Below, piece after piece: positions 52,202 through 60,060 of a stretch of 64,000 nt of DNA. The stretch spans positions 1-64,000 of the forward strand of contig NZ_JBLZFX010000010.1 in NCBI RefSeq assembly GCF_050753345.1. Direction: 5' to 3'. The translations under genes and the position numbers were made by a program. This DNA is from Alkalinema pantanalense. Lineage in GTDB: Bacteria; Cyanobacteriota; Cyanobacteriia; Leptolyngbyales; Leptolyngbyaceae. The first letter of the stretch is position 1, and every line of letters starts with the position of its first letter. The notes beneath the pieces were generated by a model. The model was not told the origin of the DNA. It ran no database searches and was given only the letters and a program-made list of their open reading frames with translations.

Positions 52202-55200
52202 CTAGGACTGGCGCTCTTCGATCGTACCTTCTGCGTCCAGAACGATCGACTGTAATTGCGCGATCGTGGTTGGGTTAGCATTCTCCCACAGTCCCCGCTG
52301 GTGGGCTTCTAACAAGCGTTCTGACATGTCTCGCAAAGCCCAGGGGTTGTGTTGCTGCACAAAAGTTTGCACTGTGGGATCGAGAACGTAGGCTTGGGCA
52401 ACGCCTTGATACATGTGGTCTTCCACACAGTGGGCCGTGGCATCGTAGGCGAATAAGTAATCTACCGTCGCCGCCATTTCAAAGGCACCCTTATAGCCGT
52501 GGCGCATTGCTCCAGCAATCCATTTGGGATTCACGACCCGCGATCGGTAGACCTTGGCAATTTCCTCCTGGAGGGTGCGAATGCGCGGTCGCTCCGGCAG
52601 GGTATGATCCCCGAAATAGGTTTGGGGTTGGCGACCTTGGACGGTGCGCACAGCAGCGGTGAGTCCGCCTTGGAATTGGTAGTAATCATCGGAATCCAGC
52701 AAATCATGCTCGCGATTATCTTGGTTGTGCAGAACAATTTCTAATTGTTGTAAGCGTTGCGCGAAGGCTTCCGGCGCAGAATGCCCGATCGCGGCTCCGG
52801 TATAGGCGTAGCTGCTCCAGTTGATATAGGCTTGGGCCAGATCGGCATCGGTCGTCCAGTTCTGCGCTTCGATCAATCCCTGTAAACCCGCACCGTAGGC
52901 CCCCGGTTTTGAGCCAAAAATGCGATACCGCGATCGCTCGATTGCTTGGTCTTCCGTTAAGCCCTGGGCTTGCCACGCGATCGACTCCTGCCGACAGCGA
53001 GCCGCCAGGGGGTTATCCTCTTCCGGTTCATCCAATGCAGCAACTTTGGCCACCGCTTGGTCAAATAAATCGATTAGGTTAGGAAATGCATCCCGGAAGA
53101 ATCCAGAAATTCTCAAGGTCACATCGACGCGAGGTCGATCGAGAATGCTGAGGGGAATGATTTCAAAATCAACCACGCGACGCGAAGAGCCATCCCAAAT
53201 CGGCTGTACCCCCAGCAACGCCAACGCCTCCGCCAAGTCATCTCCCCCCGTGCGCATGGTGGACGTGCCCCAAATCGACAATCCCAGGGTTTTCGGATAA
53301 TCCCCATGTTCCTGGGTATAGCGTTCGACCAGCGCTTCCGCTGCACGACGACCCACATCCCAGGCACTTTCCGTAGGAATGGCGCGGATATCCACCGAAT
53401 AGAAATTACGCCCCGTCGGCAGCACCTCTGGGCGGCCTCGGGTGGGTGCGCCGGAGGGAGCCGCTGGAACGTACCCACCGGATAACCCATGGAGTAACTG
53501 CGTTAGTTCCTGAGACGTTGCCTGCAAGTTAGGCAATAACGTATTGGCAATCCAGTACAGTTCCTGCTGAAGGGGGGAAATTATGGACTCTGAAAGTCCC
53601 CCTTTTATTGGCGTGGCCTCTCCGTAGGCGTTAGGGGGATTTAGGGGGATCAACCCCTCCACGATCGCCGCTATCGATTCAGAGAATGATCTGTCTAACA
53701 ATCGATCGATCAATCGGATTGCTTCCGCCTCGATCGCTGCAATCCCATCCCCAACTGTACGCCAGGAAACTTTCCCTTCCCGATTGTCTGCAAATTGATT
53801 CGGTAAATTCTGAACACAGGGTTCCGCCGGATCTGCCGTCAAGGGATCGAACTCCAAGTTCCAGGCTTCGGCGATCGCGCGGGTCAATCCCAGGCGACCC
53901 GGTTGGGGATGGCGGGCGATCGCGATGATCAGATCCCGCAGTTGTGTTCCCTGGGGACATTGCCCAAAGATGTGTAAACCGTCTCGAATTTGTGCTTCCT
54001 TCAATTCACACAGATTACGATCGAGGTGGTTTAAAATTCCATCTTCAAAGTTATTCTCAGCAGTGTTGAAATTTGCTTGTAATTGCCAATCCCGATCGAG
54101 ATGTTCTTGGGCAATCAATTCGGTGATTTTTTCACGAATTAACCCCATCCGGCTAGGGTTGAGATTCATTGCTTCATAGTATTCATCCACCAAATTTTCT
54201 AACTGTTGTAGATTGCCGTACAGTTCCGCGCGGGTCATTGGGGGGGTGAGGTGATCAATAATCACCGCCTGGGCACGGCGCTTGGCTTGGGATCCTTCAC
54301 CGGGATCATTAACGATAAAGGGATAGAAATGGGGCATGGTTCCCAAAGCAACTTCGGGATAACAGACCTCCGAGAGGGCCACACTTTTACCCGGCAACCA
54401 TTCCAAATTGCCATGCTTACCCACATGCACGATCGCGTGACTACCAAACTGAGATCGCAGCCAACTGTAAAATGCTAAATAGTCCAGCGTGGGTTCCAAA
54501 TCGGGAGCATGGTAGTTCAATGCAGGATCGCGATCGTAGCCCCGAGAGGGTTGAATTCCTACGAAGACGTTACCGAGGTCAATACCCGCGATCGGAAAAG
54601 CCTGTGATCGTTCATGGTTTTCCCCGGATTCATAGCGATTCCAGCGTTGTTGAATTTGTTGCTGAATAACTTGCGGAAGGACTGAAAATTCCCGATCGAA
54701 GTGATCTCGATCTAAAAATAAAGTATGGGACGTGTTCGTTTGGCTTTCTGGATCGTTCGTAATACCTTGGGTTAATCGCTGAATTAATTCGTCACTGGTT
54801 TGTGGTGCATTCTCGATCGTATATCCTGCTTGTTTCAAGACCTTCAAAATTTCCACACAACTGGCAGGCGTATCTAAGCCGACGCCATTGGCTAACCGAC
54901 CATTGCGGGTGGGATAGTTGGCAAGCACCAAGGCAATTTTACGATCGGCGATCGGCGTTTGCCGGAGTCGCACCCAATTCGCGGCCAAATCCGCCACAAA
55001 CTTTACCCGATCGGCAATCGGCTCATAGCCCACCACTTCTGTTTGTAACTGCGGGTGTTGGGTTTGCACAGACTTAAAGGAAATGGCCCGAGTGATAATC
55101 CGTCCGTCCACCTCCGGCAGCGCCACATTCATCGCCACATCCCGAGGCGACAATCCCCGTACCTGCGATCGCCATTGTTCCGCCGTTCCGCCACTGAAAA

Positions 55201-56089
55201 TGACCTGGAAAATTGGGACATCCAATTGTTGCCAAACGGTATCAAGTAGATCGGGATCGGTGTCCCGCTGCGCTTGCCCAAGGCCGAGGGGAGAAATGAG
55301 GGAAAAACTGGTGGTGTTGAGCAAAACCTGAATCGCGGGGCCGTCCTTGGGCTGGAATTCCGTCAGTACATCGTCGATGACCTCTGGATCACGCAACGAC
55401 GACACAAACAGCGGCACAGGCGTTAACTGCCGATCGCGCAGTGCTTCACACAAAGCCGCGATCGGAGCCGTATTCCCCGTAAGGTAATGGGCACGGTAGA
55501 ACAAAATGCCGACCTTGGGCCAGGAGAGCGGTGTTGATTCCGTGGGATAGCAACCCACCTTGGGAACGGGCTGGGGCGGCTGCACAGAGTAGCGGTGACC
55601 CAGACAATGGTTCGCTAGATCCAACAGTGCATTCTGGACATTCTCCAGTCCCCCTTCCGTCCAATAGCGCCAACAGCGATTCACCACTTGCAACGGCAGC
55701 GTCGATCGGCTCATGAGGGCGGGATCGGGCTTATCATCTCCGGGTAATACAATTAAACTGGCTCCCGTGCGCTGGCTCAGTTCCTGTACAACTTCTAGGC
55801 CATAGCCCCAGTAGGCCATCCCCCCCAGCAACCGGATCACAATGATTTGCGCCTGTTCCAACACTGTTTCGGCGTAGTGGTCGATCGTGAAGGGTTGCTG
55901 GAGATGGAGTAAATTTACTGTTCGGATGGCTGGGAAATCGCAGGGCAACTGTGGGCAAACCTGAGCTAGGGCCTGGATCTCCGTATCCGCCGCTGTCAGG
56001 AAGACGATCGGAGCCGGTTGCTGCTCAATCACAATCACGCCTTCCTGCTCCGGATTCCAGCCCCCTGGAGTCGTTGCAATACGATGCAT
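52202..56089 (-). CDS. cobN: cobaltochelatase subunit CobN
   Basis: The large subunit (about 1295 residues) of aerobic-type cobaltochelatase, which inserts cobalt into hydrogenobyrinate a,c-diamide during cobalamin synthesis; cyanobacteria usually pair it with ChlI/ChlD. MHRIATTPGGWNPEQEGVIV is the typical start, followed by the CobN/magnesium chelatase core with HVGKHGNLEWLPGKS and GGDDLAEALALLGVQPIWDG. It is distinguished from ChlH by these segments. Residues about 813-832 (NPPNAYGEATPIKGG) are encoded by a dispersed DNA repeat at 53593-53651 that keeps the frame. Start 56089 is chosen over an ATG six codons upstream. Confidence 0.93.
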   Translation of the reverse strand: MHRIATTPGGWNPEQEGVIVIEQQPAPIVFLTAADTEIQALAQVCPQLPCDFPAIRTVNLLHLQQPFTIDHYAETVLEQAQIIVIRLLGGMAYWGYGLEVVQELSQRTGASLIVLPGDDKPDPALMSRSTLPLQVVNRCWRYWTEGGLENVQNALLDLANHCLGHRYSVQPPQPVPKVGCYPTESTPLSWPKVGILFYRAHYLTGNTAPIAALCEALRDRQLTPVPLFVSSLRDPEVIDDVLTEFQPKDGPAIQVLLNTTSFSLISPLGLGQAQRDTDPDLLDTVWQQLDVPIFQVIFSGGTAEQWRSQVRGLSPRDVAMNVALPEVDGRIITRAISFKSVQTQHPQLQTEVVGYEPIADRVKFVADLAANWVRLRQTPIADRKIALVLANYPTRNGRLANGVGLDTPASCVEILKVLKQAGYTIENAPQTSDELIQRLTQGITNDPESQTNTSHTLFLDRDHFDREFSVLPQVIQQQIQQRWNRYESGENHERSQAFPIAGIDLGNVFVGIQPSRGYDRDPALNYHAPDLEPTLDYLAFYSWLRSQFGSHAIVHVGKHGNLEWLPGKSVALSEVCYPEVALGTMPHFYPFIVNDPGEGSQAKRRAQAVIIDHLTPPMTRAELYGNLQQLENLVDEYYEAMNLNPSRMGLIREKITELIAQEHLDRDWQLQANFNTAENNFEDGILNHLDRNLCELKEAQIRDGLHIFGQCPQGTQLRDLIIAIARHPQPGRLGLTRAIAEAWNLEFDPLTADPAEPCVQNLPNQFADNREGKVSWRTVGDGIAAIEAEAIRLIDRLLDRSFSESIAAIVEGLIPLNPPNAYGEATPIKGGLSESIISPLQQELYWIANTLLPNLQATSQELTQLLHGLSGGYVPAAPSGAPTRGRPEVLPTGRNFYSVDIRAIPTESAWDVGRRAAEALVERYTQEHGDYPKTLGLSIWGTSTMRTGGDDLAEALALLGVQPIWDGSSRRVVDFEIIPLSILDRPRVDVTLRISGFFRDAFPNLIDLFDQAVAKVAALDEPEEDNPLAARCRQESIAWQAQGLTEDQAIERSRYRIFGSKPGAYGAGLQGLIEAQNWTTDADLAQAYINWSSYAYTGAAIGHSAPEAFAQRLQQLEIVLHNQDNREHDLLDSDDYYQFQGGLTAAVRTVQGRQPQTYFGDHTLPERPRIRTLQEEIAKVYRSRVVNPKWIAGAMRHGYKGAFEMAATVDYLFAYDATAHCVEDHMYQGVAQAYVLDPTVQTFVQQHNPWALRDMSERLLEAHQRGLWENANPTTIAQLQSIVLDAEGTIEERQS
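53593..53651. repeat. dispersed 60-bp repeat, copy 2, inside cobN
   Basis: AAAGTCCCCCTTTTATTGGC to TTAGGGGGATTTAGGGGGATC, nearly the same as 29471-29530. It is read through in frame by cobN on the minus strand. Confidence 0.8.
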
Positions 56090-56880
56090 AACCTTCGCCT
56101 CACCCAACGAGAAACCTGTTCTACCCTAGCGTGGGAGTTGCCCCGATCGACGAGGCTGGCCCCCCAGGTTTAAGTCTGTTTCGAGATCAACGAGATCCAT
56201 TTCTAGATTCAATCTCATCCAGACTCCCAGGTTTAGCGTGAATGTCTTCCTTGTCTGGATCTTCTTTTCCTAAGTCTTTTTGCCTAGAGTGCATCCCCAC
56301 CCAGGTTGACAAATTTGCCCTCAGCTCCAACCCAAACTAGGAGAAGGGGAGTCAGATTCAAAGTCCCTCTTCCACGCTGGGAGAGGGATTTAGGGTAAGG
56401 GTTGCAAAAGTGGGATGCGCCCTTTTGCCTGGATCTTCTTTGCCTAGCGTTGACTGCAGGTTTGAGCAAAAAGATTGGTATTTTGCTTTACAATATGTGA
56501 CGATTAAGAAGCGAACATTTCTTTCTGCAATCTATTAAAAGATTCTAGGGGAGCCATCATTTTGCTGCGATTCTGGTTAGGCTAGTAATCAGAAAACTGC
56601 TAATACAAAGAAGCAAAACCTGCGTATAGAGCAGGTTTATTACTTCTGACCCACTCTATCCCCCCAATGGGTGTTTATGCTCTCTATTCAAAATTCTATG
56701 AATTTACGTTTGGTTCGTTGCTTGTTAGGCTCCTAATCGGTAGATAAATTCTTTCTATTTAGGATGGTTCCTAGGAGATTTCTAGGATTTGGCAGATAGC
56801 CCATTCTTCGATCGTGAGTCGTTTGATCCATGGTGGGTGGATGCCCTGCGCTCCCTCTCCTTTCGTTGTTACAGGCGCGT
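56090..56880. other. divergent intergenic region with repeats
   Basis: About 790 bp between cobN and the GAF kinase. It contains a repeat-type segment at 56360-56408 (AAAGTCCCTCTTCCACGCTG and GAGAGGGATTTAGGGTAAGG), two related words around it (CTGGATCTTCTTTxCCTA at 56262 and 56430), and a hairpin at 56616-56638. No cobalamin riboswitch core was found upstream of cobN by eye. Confidence 0.45.
56616..56640. terminator. hairpin with partial T tract
   Basis: AAACCTGC pairs with GCAGGTTT around a 7-base loop. On the plus strand TATTACTT follows. No gene is positioned directly upstream on either strand, so the role is open. Confidence 0.35.
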
Positions 56881-58695
56881 ATGTCATCGAATTCCTTCGA
56901 GGAAGAATTACGACAACAGATTGAGCAGGAGCGGCTGATCAATCACGTCATCACGCTAATTCAGCAGAGCTTAGAACTCCCGGTGATCCTAGAAACCGCC
57001 GTACAGGAAGTGCGAAAACTCCTGAATGCCGATCGGTTAATTCTTTACCAGTTCAATATTTCAGCGCCTGCCTGCCCGGTGAATTTCGATCAACTCATCA
57101 CGGCAGTGCCAATCACGGTGCCCCAGTTAGACGGCATTACCTATGAATCCCGTGCCCACGATCGCATTGCTTCGGTTTTGCATCGTATTGAAGACGGGTG
57201 GCAATTACCTGCGACAGAACTCCGTCACCAGTTTCAGGCGGGCCAGTCCTTCAGTATTACCGACACCTCCAATTCAGACCACAATTCGGTTTATTTTTTA
57301 CCTTCGGATAGCGATTGTATACGAGCAGAACTCGTGACGCCGATTTTGGTGCAAGGGAATCTGTGGGGATTGTTGATTGCCCATCAGTGTGAGGAGCCTC
57401 GGCAATGGCGAGAGCAGGACTGTACCTGTTTGGAACGGTTGGCGGATAACTTGGCGATCGCCATTCACCAAGCTAATCTCTACGCCGAATTGCAACGACA
57501 GAAAAACACCCTAGAGCAACAGGTCATTGAACGGACGCAAAATCTACGGGATGCCCTGTACGCTGCCCAAGCCGCTGACCAGGCAAAAAGTGAATTTTTG
57601 GCGACAATGAGCCACGAGTTGCGGACGCCACTCACCTGTGTGATTGGTATGGCGGCGACGCTGTTGCGACAAACGCCGGAAAACCCCTTGCCCTCTGATA
57701 AGCAGCAAGCTTACTTACAAATTATTCGCGATCGAGGGGAGCACCTGCTGTCGTTGATCAATGACATGCTGGAGCTGTCCCGGTTAGAAACGGGTAGAAC
57801 CATTTTGGATGTCCGGGAATTTTCCCTGATTGATCTAGCCAGCCAAACCCTCCACCAACTTCAAGACCAAGCTCAGAAAAAACAAATCACGTTGTTCTTG
57901 AAATGTGCAAATGGGGCCAATGGCGATAAGATGCCGCGATTTTTGGCCGATCCTCGACGGGTTCAGCAAATTTTGCTCAATCTCCTCAGCAATGCAATCA
58001 AATTTACACCCGTTGGCGGAACGGTGACATTGCGGGTATGGCAAGTTGCGGATGCAGCAACCCTTCAAGTCGAAGATACGGGCATCGGTATCCCAGAAAA
58101 CCAGCGATCGCTCCTGTTCCAAAAGTTCCAACAACTGGATCCCTCCCATCGTCGTAATTATGAAGGCACGGGCCTAGGGTTGGCATTGACAAAGCGGCTT
58201 GTAGAATTACACAACGGGAGCATTTCCGTGACTTCCAAGGTGGGTGAAGGTTCCATCTTTACCGTCCAACTGCCTAGCCAAGTTCGATCGGCCCTAGACC
58301 CTGTCCGATCGCAGGACCAACCGTTGCCCCTCCTCCATCAGCGCATCTTACTGATTGAATCCGATGAGGAAATGGCCCATGGAGTGTGCGATCTGTTAAA
58401 TCCGGCGGAATATCAAGTGGTATGGATGACTGAAACGGATCTGGCGATGCAAAATTTCCAGATTCTGCAACCCCATGGTGTAATTGTTTCTGGATCCATG
58501 TTGGTGGAATTTGGGACTTGGTTAGCTCAGCAGGCTGCGCCGATACCACCTTTGTTGGTCATCTTGTCGGGGGATGGCGATCGTCAGAGGGCTGATTTAT
58601 CCTTGATGGGACTCTCTCCAGAGGTGCTAGTGCAGCCGCTTTCCCAGCCAGATGCTTTTATCGATCGAGTCGCTTCCCTGATTGCTAGGGAATAA
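56881..58695 (+). CDS. GAF sensor histidine kinase with degenerate receiver domain
   Basis: A 604-residue soluble hybrid-type protein. GAF is at about residues 32-200 (ADRLILYQFNI, LWGLLIAHQC). HisKA has SEFLATMSHELRTPLTCVIG with His245. The HATPase domain (about 350-475) contains LLSNAIKFTPVGG, DTGIGIPENQR and EGTGLGLALTKR. The C-terminal part (about 505-604) folds like a receiver (ILLIESDEEMAHGV) but lacks the phospho-acceptor Asp (IVSGSM) and the conserved Lys (VLVQPLS), so it cannot be phosphorylated in the usual way. The GAF lacks an obvious CH chromophore motif. The ATG at 56881 is preferred over one 17 codons upstream. Confidence 0.9.
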   Translation: MSSNSFEEELRQQIEQERLINHVITLIQQSLELPVILETAVQEVRKLLNADRLILYQFNISAPACPVNFDQLITAVPITVPQLDGITYESRAHDRIASVLHRIEDGWQLPATELRHQFQAGQSFSITDTSNSDHNSVYFLPSDSDCIRAELVTPILVQGNLWGLLIAHQCEEPRQWREQDCTCLERLADNLAIAIHQANLYAELQRQKNTLEQQVIERTQNLRDALYAAQAADQAKSEFLATMSHELRTPLTCVIGMAATLLRQTPENPLPSDKQQAYLQIIRDRGEHLLSLINDMLELSRLETGRTILDVREFSLIDLASQTLHQLQDQAQKKQITLFLKCANGANGDKMPRFLADPRRVQQILLNLLSNAIKFTPVGGTVTLRVWQVADAATLQVEDTGIGIPENQRSLLFQKFQQLDPSHRRNYEGTGLGLALTKRLVELHNGSISVTSKVGEGSIFTVQLPSQVRSALDPVRSQDQPLPLLHQRILLIESDEEMAHGVCDLLNPAEYQVVWMTETDLAMQNFQILQPHGVIVSGSMLVEFGTWLAQQAAPIPPLLVILSGDGDRQRADLSLMGLSPEVLVQPLSQPDAFIDRVASLIARE

Positions 58696-58703
58696 TATGG
58701 GGT

Positions 58704-59474
58704 ATGAGACAATCTTTTCAAATTCAACTGCCATCCCAAAAATCGACACCTCACAGTTTGGCACAGGTTGCTGTTCTGGGCGAGATGGCGCAGTTGCGGG
58801 ATGCCTTGCAAACGGTGGGTCTCAGCCTAGTGCCCCACCCGGTGTTAGTGGTGATTGGCGGAGCATCCTATTTTGAACCGGAGCAAAATTGCCAAATTCA
58901 ACAACTGTTCACAGAGGCGATCGCACCGATCGCAGAACGGTATCAGACCTGTGTGGTGGATGGTGGGACGGATTCTGGGGTGATGCGGTTGATGGGCAAT
59001 GCCCGATCGCACATCCAGGCAACGTTTCCCCTGATTGGCGTAGCACCCCTATCGTTGGTGGAATTCCCAGACACGCCCAATGAGCATCCAGAATCTTCGC
59101 CGTTGGAACCGAATCATACCCATTTTTTACTGACGCCGGGAGATTCCTGGGGTGATGAGTCCCATTGGTTAGCTAAAGTCGCCAGCGAATTATCAGGCAC
59201 CACACCTTCGGTGGCCATTTTGCTGAACGGTGGAAATGTGACTTGGCAGGATGCCCTGGAAAATCTGCGGGCGGGGCAAACGGTAATTGTCATTGATGGC
59301 ACGGGGCGGGCAGCAGATGAAATTGCGGCGGGTCTGCGGGGAGAAGTCACTAACAGCCGGGTAGCTGATTTAATTGCAACGGGACGCATTGAAGCTATTC
59401 CGTTACAGGATGCAGTGCAACAATTAACGACTCGGTTAGACAATGCCTTTCGCTCTCTGTCGCATTCTAATTGA
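58704..59474 (+). CDS. LSDAT/SLOG-family (TRPM-SLOG-like) nucleotide-sensor protein
   Basis: A 256-residue soluble protein. VLVVIGGASYF, CVVDGGTDSGVMRLMGNA and LTPGDSWGDESHWLAKVASE, then AILLNGGNVTWQDALENLRAG, match the LSDAT prokaryotic domain of the SLOG superfamily, a Rossmann-like fold predicted to bind nucleotide-derived ligands and related to the N-terminal part of TRPM channels. It begins 8 bp after the GAF kinase stop and is probably cotranscribed, suggesting a joint signalling role. Here it is not fused to a channel or effector domain. Confidence 0.78.
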   Translation: MRQSFQIQLPSQKSTPHSLAQVAVLGEMAQLRDALQTVGLSLVPHPVLVVIGGASYFEPEQNCQIQQLFTEAIAPIAERYQTCVVDGGTDSGVMRLMGNARSHIQATFPLIGVAPLSLVEFPDTPNEHPESSPLEPNHTHFLLTPGDSWGDESHWLAKVASELSGTTPSVAILLNGGNVTWQDALENLRAGQTVIVIDGTGRAADEIAAGLRGEVTNSRVADLIATGRIEAIPLQDAVQQLTTRLDNAFRSLSHSN

Positions 59475-59585
59475 AATGGGAGATCCCTGATGGTGTGCTG
59501 AAATCTGGCCAGCCCTTTGACCCAGCAATGTCCATGCCAACTCCTTGACAACTCAACACAGTATCTGAGAAAGAGCCGTTGACTG

Positions 59586-60047
59586 ATGCCGTTTATCTAC
59601 GATCGTACGATTCACTTTAAAGATACTGATGCGGCTGGAGTTGTCTACTTTGCCAATGGCCTCAACCTTTGTCACGAAGCCTACGAAGCCTCTCTCCAAG
59701 CCAGTGGCTTTGATCTGCGTTCCTTTTTTTCGGGGGGACAACCTGTCGCATTTCCGATCGTGCACGCCAGCATTGATTTCCGTCGTCCCATGTACTGTGG
59801 CGATCGCATTCAAGTTCATCTTCAACCCCGATCAACCCGCGAAAGTGAATACGAAATCCAGTACCAGATTTTCATTGGTGAAGAGGTCGAAGATAGTGCT
59901 CCGATGACTTCACAAATGCTCTCTTCCCCGTCTGCCAAGCTTGCCGCGATCGCCGTTACTCGCCATGTTTGCATTGATACCCTACAACGGCAACGGCAAC
60001 CCTATCCACCGGACATAGCCATTTGGTTAGAATCCTGGAGTCAATAA
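59586..60047 (+). CDS. 1,4-dihydroxy-2-naphthoyl-CoA hydrolase (hotdog thioesterase)
   Basis: A 153-residue 4HBT-type hotdog thioesterase. FKDTDAAGVVYFANGLNLCH carries the active-site Asp, followed by VHASIDFRRPMYCGD. It resembles cyanobacterial Slr0204, which hydrolyses DHNA-CoA in phylloquinone (vitamin K1) synthesis for photosystem I. The match to that activity is from family knowledge. It converges with the MCP gene, with 13 bp between the stops. Confidence 0.88.
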   Translation: MPFIYDRTIHFKDTDAAGVVYFANGLNLCHEAYEASLQASGFDLRSFFSGGQPVAFPIVHASIDFRRPMYCGDRIQVHLQPRSTRESEYEIQYQIFIGEEVEDSAPMTSQMLSSPSAKLAAIAVTRHVCIDTLQRQRQPYPPDIAIWLESWSQ

Positions 60048-60060
60048 TCCCTGCCGGGTA

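Noticed and set aside
56090..56300. Cobalamin riboswitch upstream of cobN
   Set aside because: No B12-box-like core or conserved GCCACTG element was found in the expected orientation. A covariance search would settle it.
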